Assembly (NCBI GenBank): GCA_963969365.1
Contig: OZ017761.1
Span: 1,860,001 to 1,924,000 of the forward strand
Origin: Asterochloris sp. CNOR1
Taxonomy: Eukaryota > Chlorophyta > Trebouxiophyceae > Trebouxiales > Trebouxiaceae
Direction of reading: 5' to 3'
DNA: 64,000 nt
The notes beneath the pieces are model-generated. The model had not been told where the DNA came from, searched no databases, and saw only the letters and a list, made by a program, of their open reading frames with translations. Positions 53,442 through 64,000 of the stretch are shown here, one piece after another (position 1 is the stretch's first letter; every line of letters begins with the position of its first letter). The translations under genes were made by a program, and so were the position numbers.

Positions 53442-56400
53442 CTATGCTGCCACCGCCTGCTTCTGCTGCCTTGTGGCACCGTTTGAGTGAGCTGGGCTTT
53501 TGCTGTTCTTGATGCCACGGATGGCTGCAGGCAGGGCAGGAAAATGTCAGAAGTGGCTAAGGCTACGCAGCGCAGGCAGCAGAAGAGAGCTTGGCAAAGA
53601 GGCACAGCAATTGTCGCACTGCACGCCTAGCTCTGCGAACAACAAGTGTGCTAAGTGCATCTTTCCTTGTACAGGCGGTGCATGTCTGCTGGTAACAACT
53701 CTGCATCCTGCAGGCACTGTCAAACACAACAAACCTTCTGCATAGTCCTTGGCGCCAAATACTGCTGACCCTGCAACCAGTGCATTTGCGCCGGCCTCGA
53801 TGACCTGCAAGAGACAGATGAGATGTCAAAATGATGCTTGTTGCAAGAGCGAGGAGGCCATGCAGGCAGTCATAGTCTGTCTCGGACAAGTCTGTTGCAA
53901 AGAGGCCAATTCAAGTGCCCCTGAAGAGTCAGGCAAACGCAACCGCACAGGCACTTGACCAGGCAATCGAGGCACTCAAAAGGACCGTGCACTATGTTGC
54001 TGCAGAGTGTGTGCTGTCCTCCACATGGCCCACCACAGACATCTGCCTCAACTGGCAAGCAAAGGTACAGACTTCAAAATCAGCCTAGTCCAAAGCTATC
54101 GCACCTTGTAGGCATTGGCAGGGCCCACGCCGCCGTCCACCTCGATCCATGGATCAGCCCCCTGCTCATTGCACATCCTGCGCAGCTCCCGGATCTTCTC
54201 CACCTGGTACTCAATGAACTTCTGGCCGCCAAAGCCGGGGTTGACTGCAGACAGAGCGGCAGGACAGGGGACTCAGCCAGCTACCAGATGCAGCATCGAT
54301 GTGGCAGGCTTCCCTGCAGGATGGCCAGCGACCCGATGCACCACTGATGTGGCAGGCCTCCCTGCAGGATGTTGCCTGCACAGGCCCTGAGATGCAGCAC
54401 CCACCCTGGCAGGCAAAAGTGCCTATGGTAACACATGCACTTCAAAGGACAAACAGGGTTTAAGACTCACCGCTCATAAGCAGGATGAGGTCGACCTGGG
54501 AGATGACATACTGGATCGTGCTCAGGGGGGTGGCAGGGTTCAGCACCACACCAGCCTTCACGCCCAGGTCTTTGATCTGCAGCAGGACAGCCGCCTCAGT
54601 CAGAAAATGCACTGCAGCATGGCAAGGCTCTCTCTTGAAAGGAGTCGCAGTCGCAGCCACACTTCTGGCCGTCACCACCCTCTACTCCCTGACCTTCAAT
54701 CTGCAGCAGAGATGGCCAGGCCCCCATTGAATGCACTGCTGTATGCCAAGAGGCCTGGGTGACTGGGTTGCATTGCCATGCCACTTGCAAAACATGCTTT
54801 GCTTGGCATGGGTATTTGGTGACTCAGTAGCAGGTGGCGCTGCAATCTCAGCCCCTACAAAACAGCAAAGCGGCTGTCAGTGTCGTACACGGCCAGCCAG
54901 GAGGCACATAGCACGGCCAGAGGCCGGAGAAGCCAGTGATCTGCACATGGCCAAGGTCTGAGCTTGACCAGTGCACAGCGCTTGCTGGCGATGAGCACCA
55001 AGCCAGTCAACTCCACACAGCTGAGGAGCTGCCAGACATGCAAGGCACTGCTGTGCTGGCGGATGTACATGTATGCCCTGCCTCAGCAGCTGATTGTGAG
55101 ACAGCCTTGACAGCCACCATACTGGCCACAGCAGGTGACCACCACAGCTATCACCGCACTTCATGGCCTTACCACCTTCCTGACAACCTCACACCTGACA
55201 TCACACATCCTCACAGCGATGCCCCAGCTCTCAAGATCACTACCCTGGCCCCACCTGGTTGACGACACGGTCCAGGTGGATGGTTGACCCCTGCTCGCAG
55301 TGCACGCTGATGATGTCGCTGCCTGCCTTGGCAAAGTCCGCCACCCTCTGCTCGGGTTCCACAATCATCTGCAGGGGGCAGGCGGCAGGGTGTCAGCACA
55401 TCAGTCACCAGAGTCCATCTGGGACATCACACTGGCGCTGCTGTGAGACACCTGGCGGGGCAGGCAGCAAAGAGTCAGCACATCCGGCCACAGCAGGGCC
55501 GGCGTAGGTGCCAGGGAGCAGCATCTCTGTATCACCGCCTGTCTTGCAGGGATCCCTGCCGCGGCGGTCAGGCTCCACACACATCTGCAGCAGGGAGTTG
55601 ACCCAAGCAGGCCACAGGACCTCTGAACGCTGGTCAGGGGCAACCCCGTACAAACAGTGCCTGACAGCAGCCAGTCTGAGGCTGCTGCTGAGGGTCCACA
55701 GTCATCTGCAGGGGCAGACAGCAGTGGGTCAGCCCCATCAGGTTGCAGTACCTCTCAGGAGCACCACCCTTGTGCGTCGCCTCAAGTGACACCACTGCTC
55801 AGGCTTCACAGTGGTCTGCAGCGTCAGCTGGGGGATGCTGTTAGGCCTGATCCATTGCATATCAGTGGACTGGGAGTGCTACCAGCAGTGGCCATCTGGC
55901 TGCAGTGCCAGGTGTGCTCAAGCCAGACACCACGCTGTGTGATGCCCAGAGCGCAGCTGGCTCACAGCTGGTTTTGTAATGACATACCAGTGTGCGCCAC
56001 AGGGCTGCCATCAATCCTTTTGGGCACTGAGCGCAGGGCATGGGTCTTACTTCTGATTCACTGTGGCCCTTGTCTACTCATTACAGCCTACTCTACAGGG
56101 GTAGCTTGCAAGCATGTCACAGCGGCCCCTGACCTCCTCAGGGCAGATGTCTGGGCTGGCACTCAGAAGGGACGTCATGCTCAGCTCACCAGGTGGGTGT
56201 CGATAGGCTTGTCTGTGAGCGGCCTCAGCGCGTCCACCACCAGAGGGCCCTGAGAGTGCAACAGCCACTCAGCAGCTTGCCCTTGAGGACATGTGCGACA
56301 GACAATGCAGCATACAGCCCTTCATACGCATATGCTACAGACCCTGGCAGTGGCCAGTAGCCACAAAGGGCTGCTGCAGACGGTGGCAGCCAGCAGACAA

Positions 56401-57028
56401 GACAACAACCAGCCAGTCATCTTCAAAATACGACTGAGAGCTGCTTTCTGCGCTCAAAGTGCGGCGATGCTCAACATCTCCTTGATAGCAACAGGTCGCT
56501 GGCCCTCAGGTGCACAGCAAGGCTCCTAGAGGTGGTTGTGACATGTGTGCATCGCCCCCAAGCAGCACAGCAACCCAGCCACTGCCCCAGGCGCCTCATA
56601 CTCACAATGGTAATGTTGGGCACAAATCTCCCATCCATGACGTCCACGTGGATCCAGTCTGCCCCGGCCTTGTCAACGGCTTGCACCTGCGGAAGGACAG
56701 TCAGCCCTCAACATCACCACATGAGCAAATGCCTGCCTGTCTGTGAGCCGTCCATTGCAGGCGAGCGAGTATCCAGAATGAAATCCAGAATAATCATTCT
56801 GCGCCGGTGCATGCCAGCAGCGAGCATGCTGCACCAGACAGCAGCCTGCGCAGATGGGCTTGGCCTTCTCACCTGCTCGCCTAGCTTTGCAAAGTTGGCA
56901 GACAGAATGCTGCAGAGCAAGGGCACAACCTTCAGCCCAGCACATAGGTGAGGATGTGAGCAAGCTCGTCACAAGAGCAGGAGCGTGGCGCTTACCTTGG
57001 GCTCACAATGATATCGCTCTTGCTGAAC
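53442..57028 (-). CDS. RPE: Ribulose-phosphate 3-epimerase (5' end open)
   Basis: This TIM-barrel enzyme interconverts ribulose 5-phosphate and xylulose 5-phosphate in the Calvin cycle and pentose phosphate pathway. Nine exons join in phase: 56996-57028, 56873-56909, 56606-56686, 56190-56249, 55255-55368, 54471-54576, 54105-54244, 53735-53804 and 53442-53524. They cover the whole barrel. Key blocks are [93 protein letters not shown] and [19 protein letters not shown]. The metal/active-site His and Asp of HVDVMDG and the catalytic Asp of EVDGGV are present. The last exon adds a non-conserved Gln/Ala-rich tail ending KQAVAA. The residues before FSKSD would tell plastid from cytosolic form, but that exon was not found. 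It converges on RPB5, with 287 bases between stops. Confidence 0.95.
55345..55825 (-). repeat. Three decayed copies of an RPE exon start and acceptor within the upstream intron
   Basis: The exon 55255-55368 begins, on the minus strand, with CTGCAG then [12 protein letters not shown]. Upstream in the same intron three more CTGCAG junctions are followed by related codons: near 55561-55595 ([11 protein letters not shown]), 55681-55720 ([10 protein letters not shown]) and 55795-55825 (TTVKPEQW). Spacing between copies is about 120 bases. They are not usable exons but clearly derive from the exon edge. Confidence 0.8.
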
Positions 57029-57487
57029 CTGCATGGCGGCACTGGTGCATTGGTGCAGGGTCATCACAGGACGCTGCTGTCTGCAAGGCAAGGCCAGTCT
57101 GTGCAGCAAGGACAGCCAACTGCACATGGGCCGGAAGCTGCCTCACTTGTCGACCCTTGAGGCATCTCCCTTCGCACACACGTGCACTGCCCTGCGGCCA
57201 GTGCTGCGGCCAAGGCTCGCCCTTGAGGGCACCTGGAGCCCAGCAACTTGCTTATTTCCGAGAACGTGCTGCTGAGTAAATGTCATAGCTGATCTGTGAA
57301 GACGGTGTCGTGACAGCCGCAGGCAAGTTTGACAAAGTCTATGAGTTTTTCTTTTATTATACAGACGGAAAGCCTGAAGGTTTGGGTCCCAAGCAAGATC
57401 ATGTGAAGTAGTTCAGGGAGACTGAGAGAGATTTGAAAGGACGAAGGCCAAAATGATCACGTTCTGTCTGCATTCCTCCTGTCAGCA
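57029..57487. other. RPE 5' region and 3' flank of the PLAC8-like gene
   Basis: The missing first exon of RPE may lie at about 57050-57290 on the minus strand, where an open frame contains MPQGSTSEAASGPC, but no phase-checked junction was found. The stretch 57300-57460 is AT-richer and likely untranslated. No other gene seen. Confidence 0.35.
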
Positions 57488-59884
57488 TCACTTGTACATG
57501 CCCTGCTGCTGAGGAGGGTAGCCTTGCGGCGGGTATCCTCCTGGGCCACCATATCCCTGTGGCTGTGGTGGGTACCCTGCAGTGGGAGCTGGGCCATAGC
57601 TGCCCTGGGGTGCGCCTGGAGCAGGAATGGCCTGCTGCATAGGCGCCTGCATGGGGCTTGGGGCGGGTCCGCCCTGGCCGCGCTCGCGGTCCCTCTTGTC
57701 CAGCTGCAGCTTGTGCTGCGTTTGCATGCAGGCACACACGCTGCGGGGGCAACATGACAGCATGTGAGAGCATGCTGCACAGCTTCGGCATTCTCCTTGC
57801 GCAAGCAATCAAGAGCATGCTCTTGCAGGAGGCAGGCATCAGACTTCACAGACTCAGGGGCAACTCACAAGCATTGCAGCTTGGAGCGCAGCTTGACTGC
57901 CTCCCAGCATCTAGAGCACGCTAGGCGGCGGAAGGCGCAGCTTGCTGCATGCACAAGCATGCAAAACTAGCACCGGCAGCACAACTACATACTCACGTGC
58001 ACCACACAACCTGAGCAATGTTGTCAATGCAGTGCGCCAGCTCCGCGATCTCCTGGCTGCCAGACAAGCATGCCGCAATGTTGCACTGCACAGCAGGGGC
58101 CACCAACGTTGAGTGACAAGCATGCAGGGGCAGCCAGGCTGGGTGGCAGTGCCATTAGGTTTCACAGCTCAGCAGACAGCACCAAGGCAGTGTGACAGGA
58201 CACACAAACAGCACAGGGAGCAAGTCAGGGGAGCAGGCAGATCTACACTGCCCTGGCACAATAGAAACACGCTCTGCAACAATGGTGGGCAGGACGTGCT
58301 CGCTGACAGGCACTGCAGTGCCTACAGCAAGCCACGCAATATGCAGAGCAGATCAGTCAGGCAGGCTCACAATGCAGGCCAGGTACTGCAGCGCCACCAT
58401 AGTACCTGCAGCAACGCACGGGAACACCTCAAGCTCTGGTTGGTGGGGTGACACCGACACAAGCGGAACATGAGAGCTGACGGCAGGCTCAAGTGCTGGA
58501 TGCAAGCCTCAGGGCACGTTTGGTCATGTGAATGCATGTTGAGCCATTGCACCCCAGCAGGCCATGGCACTAGGCTGCTGTCCTGCGGGCATGCGTTGGC
58601 ACTCACTGATCAGGCAGTTGTCACAGGGAGTGTTCTGGACACGCTGCTCGTCCTGAATGCCCCACCGAGTCGATGCCACCTGCACCAAGAGAGAGAACAC
58701 ATCCAGAGTCCGAGGGCCACAGTGAGTGGGCATGGGACTGACCATTCACATGATAAGCACATCTGCGGCCAAGCTTGAGAGATTGGGCTTCTGACCGCCA
58801 GCCAAGCACACACTGCGACCACCTCCCTTACTGCGAGGTGCTCCAGGGCAAGCAAGCGATCATAAGCAGAGTATGGCCATCACAAGGCACCCTGCTGCGG
58901 GGCTCTCACCGACTGTGTGAAGCAGAAGAACACTTCCATGCACAGACAGAACTCTGGGCAGCTGCAGGGCACGCCAAGTTTGTGAGCATGGCATTCTTGG
59001 CATAAGGTACACACAAAAGGGAACTGGGATCTGTTGGTTACCAGTCCTGCTTAGAATTTACAGTCTCTCACCTCTGCTCTCCCATACGCCCTGAGCAAGG
59101 ACAGTCGCCATTGCAGCAAACATATCTGCAAAACACAGGCAAGGACAGCCCTGTTGTGTCAGATGTGTCATGGCGAAGAGCAGCACCCTGCCAACCATGC
59201 ATGGCAGCACCTGGTCGCAGATATGCTGCACTATGTCAGATGTCAATGGGCAGCTGTGGGGTGTATGTTGACTTGTAGGGTTGGCCCCTCTTGCAAGAAT
59301 GGCAGCAGGTTGTCTTCGCAACAACATCTAAACAGAAGACCAAGCTGGTTGACAGCTCTGAATCAAGCAGAATTCCAGGGACCACGACAGCAAGATGCTC
59401 AGCAGAAGTGCTGCACCAGATTTCTAGTTCACGCAAGCAGACGGGCAATGTTTGCACAAGGCTGCACACTGTTTGGTGCCCACCAGCCCTGCCCTCACCT
59501 TGTCATGTCATGGTAGATGAGCTGCTTGCGCAGCAGGTAGCTGACGCAGTATGGGCAGGCGGCACTGAGCAGACAGTCTGCAGCATAAACAGGAGTGGTA
59601 ACATGACTTCAGGCTGTATAGGAAGGAAAAGCAAGACGCTCAATGAACATGCTGCTTACAGCCAGGTGATGCGCAGCAGGCTGTCTTGAGCTCTGTCACC
59701 CAGCCATTTCCATACCTGCAAGCAGCAAGACAGCGATGAGCTTCTTGGATGGTGGGCCCAATGCAAGGTTTATCAACAAAGATTGGACGCACAGTCGAAT
59801 GGATGCAAGGAACACTCACTGGTTCTTCCTGACATCGTACTGCTGGTATTTCTTCTGCTTGAACTGACTCTGATTGTCAAACAT
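57488..59884 (-). CDS. Cysteine-rich PLAC8-like protein with Gly/Pro/Tyr-rich tail
   Basis: Nine exons join in phase: 59820-59884, 59660-59715, 59499-59577, 59072-59125, 58910-58961, 58607-58679, 58371-58405, 57997-58085 and 57488-57740, coding 251 residues from MFDNQSQFKQKKYQQYDV. The order of Cys blocks resembles, from memory, plant proteins annotated as PLAC8 family: GNGWVTELKTACC, CLLSAACPYCVSYLLRKQ, RYVCCNGDCPCSGRMGEQ, SCPEFCLCMEVFFCFTQS, STRWGIQDEQRVQNTPCDNC and VVWCTVCACMQTQHKLQLDK. Related proteins are Cys-rich and thought to sit at membranes; the molecular function is not established. The last 50 residues are a GYPPQPQGYGG-type tail like those of Gly/Pro-rich proteins, with GYPPQ motifs, ending QQQGMYK. 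It is transcribed away from NSE1. Confidence 0.8.
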
Positions 59885-60339
59885 GGTGGTCTGCTGACTG
59901 GCAGCCTGCAAGCACCTGTTGGCAATTGAGCTGCCTCAAAATGGCTCAGAAACGCCAAGCATGCCGACCCAGTAAAGCAGGCAGCCAGCATTTGATTCTG
60001 CTTTATGTGCCCATTGACTCAGCCACTCAGGGACATTTCAGCGCACACAGGACCTAGGACCGATCAGGGTGACACCCCAGACGCCTGGCAGAGCCGTCTG
60101 CGGGCTCACAAGAGCAGTACATGGTTGGCTCTGCCAGTCCACCCAAGCAGCCCAGGAAACGTGAACACCAGCTCACCACTCTCAAGATCTCTGGGTGGCG
60201 GTCATGGCCGGCTGCTCGCCCTGAAGGGGCCGGCACTCAAGGGAAGTGAGCATTTCCCTATTTCCTTGATTGACTTCTTTCGCAGAGCTGAAAGGGCTGA
60301 CGCGCATTGGATCATCACCTCAGCTGATGATCAGGCAAC
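59885..60339. promoter_or_regulatory. Short divergent promoter region between the PLAC8-like gene and NSE1
   Basis: Only 455 bases separate the two start codons, so both promoters must lie here or in untranslated leader exons. No TATA box or named element could be assigned. The assignment is positional. Confidence 0.4.
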
Positions 60340-62321
60340 ATGTCAGGCCGCAAGCGCAAGCACAAGTCAGCTGCTGCTGCCTCTCAACCCCTCTCTGAAG
60401 AGGACCAGGAGCAACTTGATAAGGCCCACAGGCATGCATTCCTGCAGGTAGGGTTCGCAGCAATCTAGAGATCAGGCGCAAGATTTGGCAGACCTTGGCG
60501 GCGCTATGCTGTGCTGCATGCACATGTCAAGAAATGTTCCAGCTGCGTGCCAGGTCATGATGCAGCGAGGATGGATGGCTGAGGAGGAAGCCAAAGCGCA
60601 CTTCAGGCAGCTGACTGGCAGAGAGGATGGTGAGCATGCCCTCTTTGCATCAGATGTCGCCGCACTGAGATGTGATGCACTGCGTATGCGCAGAGCCACC
60701 CTCCCCTGCAAGTTTGTTCAGCAACTGCCATCAGCAACAGCTGAAGTGATGCAATGCTATGCTCCAACATTCAGGGCAGCTCTGTCTTGACTTTGGGCCT
60801 AAACAGTGCTGCTCAGGCTGTTGCCCGCCTGTTATCTGCAGATACTGAGTACCCAACCTTCACTGCTCTCATCGACGCTGACATCGCCCCACTTCAAATC
60901 CGGCTCAAGTCCATGCGCTTCCCTGCAAGTCCTCTGGCTTTAGGCTGTACTGCTTTGCCAACATGCGCAGCTGCTGTAACCCACGCTGACCTGACATTCT
61001 ACTGCAGCTGGATGGAGCCAAGTACATTGCACTCATCAACGAGGTATGGCGTGCTGGAATGCTTGTTGTTAGGGATTTCTGCGAGGGTCAAGGGTTGCAT
61101 CTGCTACAGTCTGCATTGTGTCGAGGTCAGGGTCAACGGTGCTGCTTGCGCTGCAGCTCTTCGATGCCTGCCACACTCGTTGCCTGTGCTGTGTTCAACA
61201 AAGCCGGCATGATGAGCACCCTTGTGTGTGCAGCAGCCTTTCTTGTGCTGTGTCTGAATGGCACTGCCTCCTGCTGCTGCAGGCAGCAGATGAAGTCTCA
61301 AAGTTAGGGTCAACATTCAAGATCCCTCAGCGAGACTTTTTCAAGGCGCTGGTGAGTGCTTGGGCTGCCCATGCTCTGTCCTGCTGCAAGCTGTCTCTGC
61401 ACACTGAACCCATTGCTTGTGAATGCAATCCTCCAGTCCTCTGGCCTGCTGCTTGCCCTGCATACTGTGATACGCAGCGCAGACCTGAGCACTTGCACGG
61501 CACAGCTTGCCCTGCACCATGCCTGCCACCTTCATTCTCTCTGCCTCTTGCTGCCTGGCATGCGCCTTGAGGGCAGCCCTGTGCGCCCGTGCTGCAGGTC
61601 GAGCAAATTGCCTCAGAGGAGAACTCCACAGATGGCAACCCCTACATTCGCGGGATTGAGGCCTTCAATCTCAATGTCCAGCATATGCAGCGACTGGGCA
61701 GTGCGAGTCAGGTGTGCCGGCCACGTCTCGCGTGCGCAAGCACGTGCGCAGCCCACATGGCAGCATCACTGCACTCAGCCACTGGGTTCAGCAGCGCCTT
61801 GCTGGCGTGCACCATCCAGTGCAAAGCTCTTGCAGCCAGGCATCCCTGATGAGCTCCATGACCCTGCTCAGAGCTGCAGCCCTGCTTGCACCTCACAAGT
61901 TGCCAGTGGGACCGCACAATAAAGCACAATAACTCATCAATCACTGCTGCTGGCACCCACAAGGTGGTTCCTAGAAATTCATGCAGCAATTCAGGTCTGC
62001 CTGGCAGCACGCTGATGCCACCTGCAGGCTGGCTCCTCAGGAGGCTCCAACAAGCGTTTGAGCACGGCAGAGATTGAGGAGCTCCTAAAACAGCTCGTCG
62101 TGGATGGCTGGCTTGCGCACACGCCAGAGAGGTCAGGCTGCTACAGCATCGGGGTGAGCCACTGGTTTGAACACTGCACCCATGTTGAGCTGCACTAGTT
62201 GCTTCAGCTGGTGTTGTGCCTGATTCTGCAGGTCAGGACCTTTTTGGAGCTTGGTGGCTTCTTGAAGGAACTGCCTGAGCTGCCAGAGGACACACAGAGA
62301 GCCTGGGAGCGCGTGCTGTAA
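60340..62321 (+). CDS. NSE1: Non-SMC element 1 (NSE1) of the SMC5/6 complex, without RING domain
   Basis: NSE1 forms, with NSE3 and NSE4, the kleisin-side subcomplex of SMC5/6 in DNA repair. Eight exons join in phase: 60340-60447, 60554-60629, 60842-60924, 61008-61043, 61283-61351, 61598-61711, 62028-62153 and 62232-62321, coding 233 residues. The start MSGRKRKHKS is basic, followed by the helical block AHRHAFLQVMMQRGWMAEEE. Winged-helix regions are seen at KYIALINEAADEVSKLG, FKIPQRDFFKALVEQIAS and LSTAEIEELLKQLVVDGWL, with CYSIGVRTFLELGGFLKE at the end. The protein stops at RAWERVL, exactly where the family's Cys-rich RING-like domain should start. The intron after exon 3 appears to be GC-AG (CCT|GCAAGT), needed to keep the frame. 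Identification rests on the layout of short blocks and is somewhat less certain than for the other genes. Confidence 0.75.
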
Positions 62322-63420
62322 TTCACCATCCAGCCCCTGTGTAGACCATGCACTTTGGCTTGATGGTGGGCCCTTACTTTATTGATACCATTATATGATA
62401 AAGGCGGCACCACCGCTGTTTGCCAGTTCCGTGATTCAACATTGCTGGCTCAGAACCTGTGGACCACTGAATAGAGCACATCGGTCGCTTTCACCAAACA
62501 CCTTAAACGAGGAGTTGGACAACCTCACCTGGACATGAACGTATACAGCACCGGCACTCAGCCCGAAGGGTGCTGACAGGTTACAGACTGCACTTGCTCA
62601 GGTGCTTCACCAATACAGGGCATTTTGTGCTTGTATGGCATCTCACAATGTTGCGAGCATCCTGCCCAGGCGCAAGCTCTCCTGGATTGCTCATGCAGAC
62701 TGCCTTGCTGTCAACTGCTTCTGCCACCTCCAGGACCAGCTACAAACTTCCCAGTCATGGGAGTCCTGCAGACTTCACGTCACGCCCTGCAGGGAGCTGC
62801 CTGCGGAGGCAGCCACAGGAGCTGGCCTCCCTCAGTGCTGACGTCTGTGCGGTGGGCAGCGTATCTCACGGACCGAGGGTCCTGCCTGTGCTGCAAGGCT
62901 GCCTCCACCATCCATGGTGGCCGAAGGTGAACTTTGCTTAAGGAGCGCTGCCCCTTTGTCGTCCCAGTGGCGCCCACAGCCAGCACCTGGTCAGTCCTTG
63001 AGGCAGCATGAGCTGTCGACTGAGCGATACGCCAAGGCTGCAGGGCCAGGTGGTTTGCGCCTGTTTCTGGCCACGTCTCACGAGACAGGCGGGTGGCTGG
63101 CAGGCTTGCCCTGGAACTTCAGACGGTCACCTCAGGCCCCAGCTGGAAGTTGCTTCCACCCGTCTGCGTGGGCTTTGTCCATCATAGCAGCAACCTTGGT
63201 CCTGACTGCCCTGCGAGCCACCCATGCGCCTCGGCAGGCGTGGGATGGGGCACAACAGAAATCGGTCAGCTCTCGAAGGCGCCACCATGCATGTGCCGCC
63301 TGCAGAGTCCATGCACTGCCCCAGTGCTGCAGCTGGCCTTGGCAGTTGGCAGCATGTCGAGCTGGGCAAGCTTCGTGCTGTGCAGGCATGGACCTCGCTC
63401 CGCAGCAGCCCCGAGCGTCG
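62322..63420. other. Unassigned region after NSE1
   Basis: The NSE1 3' untranslated region should be at the left, with an AT-rich patch at 62375-62405. No Cys/His cluster that could encode the missing RING domain was seen. Short open stretches exist on both strands, such as minus 63132-63270 with VRTKVAAMMDKAHADGWKQL and plus 62820-62930, but no chain of phase-consistent exons could be built. Confidence 0.35.
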
Positions 63421-63609
63421 ATGCCCTCAGTGGCTGGCACAGTGGGCGCCCTCAGCCGCATGCTGACCGGCATGGTCACCATGGGAGCCTACAGAGCAGT
63501 GCTGGGGTGTGCCAAGCCGACGGCCTCTGTGGCCACAGAGCCCCCGCCACGGACGCAGGTGGCAGTCGACATCAAGCCCCTGCAGCAGCTGGATAGCATT
63601 GTGCATGTG
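63421..63609 (+). CDS. Possible first coding exon of an unidentified gene running off the window
   Basis: An ATG-led frame of 63 codons, MPSVAGTVGALSRMLTGMVT.. to ..LQQLDSIVHV, ends exactly at a GTGAGT donor. The N-terminus is hydrophobic with Arg and could be a targeting sequence. I recognise no family. Its last 17 codons are echoed twice, in decayed form, in the following sequence. That is what is seen next to genuine exons in this window and mildly supports it. Confidence 0.4.
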
Positions 63610-63926
63610 GTGAGTTTGAGTGATAGGGAAGTGGGGTGCGGGCCGTGAAACGTGCATCTGGCTTGCTGCACTTCTTGCCATGGCCAGGTGACGGTATACA
63701 CCAAGTCCCTGCAGCAGTTGGACAGCAGCATGCAGCACTGTGACGTTTTCAATGCAAGGGTCTAGGGGCTGGAGGTCGCAGTCTTGTCTGCAGCAGCTGA
63801 AGTGCATCCTGAACATGAGTGTGAGGGCACCTTGACCGTGCACAGGGCTGGCCTGCAGCCTCATGTGGGCAGGTGGCAGTTGGCAGCAAGTCCCTGCAGC
63901 AGCTGGACAGCATCTGGCTTGTGGTG
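63559..63926 (+). repeat. Three related copies of an exon end
   Basis: Segments at 63559-63612, 63688-63740 and 63872-63926 each start CAG|GTG(G/A)CGGT-like and share a core AAG(C/T)CCCTGCAGCAGCTGGA then CAGCAT. The first belongs to the possible exon 63421-63609; the other two are diverged. They may be decayed copies or small alternative exons. Confidence 0.8.
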
Positions 63927-64000
63927 TGTCCACAGGGGTGGGGCTGGCTGCAGCTTGCTGGAACAGATGCTCTCCCTCTGTCAGGCCTGCCTTCCAGGGG

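Overview
This window looks like nuclear DNA from a green alga, most likely a trebouxiophyte (inference). The genes are broken into many short exons with GT-AG introns. Acceptors are almost always the palindrome CTGCAG and donors usually read CAG|GTG. The gene set is photosynthetic and plant-like: chlorophyll synthase, a plant-type sterol C5-desaturase, a shaggy-like GSK3 kinase, RNA polymerase subunit RPB5, ribulose-phosphate 3-epimerase, the SMC5/6 subunit NSE1 and one tRNA-Gln. I built the exon models by joining conserved protein blocks and checking reading phase at every junction. Most 5' ends were not found and are marked open.

Layout: 1-4487 has no gene I can support. 4488-9698 (+) is GSK3. 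10441-25038 (-) is a very large Gln/Ala/Glu-rich coiled-coil protein of about 2435 residues with two internal coding repeats. 25217-35179 (-) is an unrecognised protein with two hydrophobic segments; it lies so close to the coiled-coil gene that the two may be one transcript. 37245-40757 (+) is the sterol C5-desaturase. 41347-46035 (-) is chlorophyll synthase. 47423-47929 (-) is an LRR-like fragment. 48731-48802 (+) is tRNA-Gln(CUG), followed by a fresh 182-bp tandem duplication. 49667-53154 (+) is RPB5, 53442-57028 (-) RPE, 57488-59884 (-) a Cys-rich PLAC8-like protein, and 60340-62321 (+) NSE1 without its RING domain. 63421-63609 (+) is a possible first exon of a gene running off the window.

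The most striking signal is not a gene. In nearly every gene the introns hold one to three degenerate tandem copies of the end of the neighbouring exon together with its splice junction. Examples occur in GSK3, the coiled-coil gene, the desaturase, chlorophyll synthase, RPB5, RPE and the terminal exon. The copies keep the splice dinucleotides but have lost their reading frame. This suggests introns here grow by local tandem duplication across exon-intron boundaries, leaving decoy splice sites.

The genes do not form one pathway. Neighbours are mostly convergent or divergent single-copy housekeeping genes, as expected for ordinary eukaryotic chromosome sequence. I saw no intact mobile element, CRISPR array or viral remnant.
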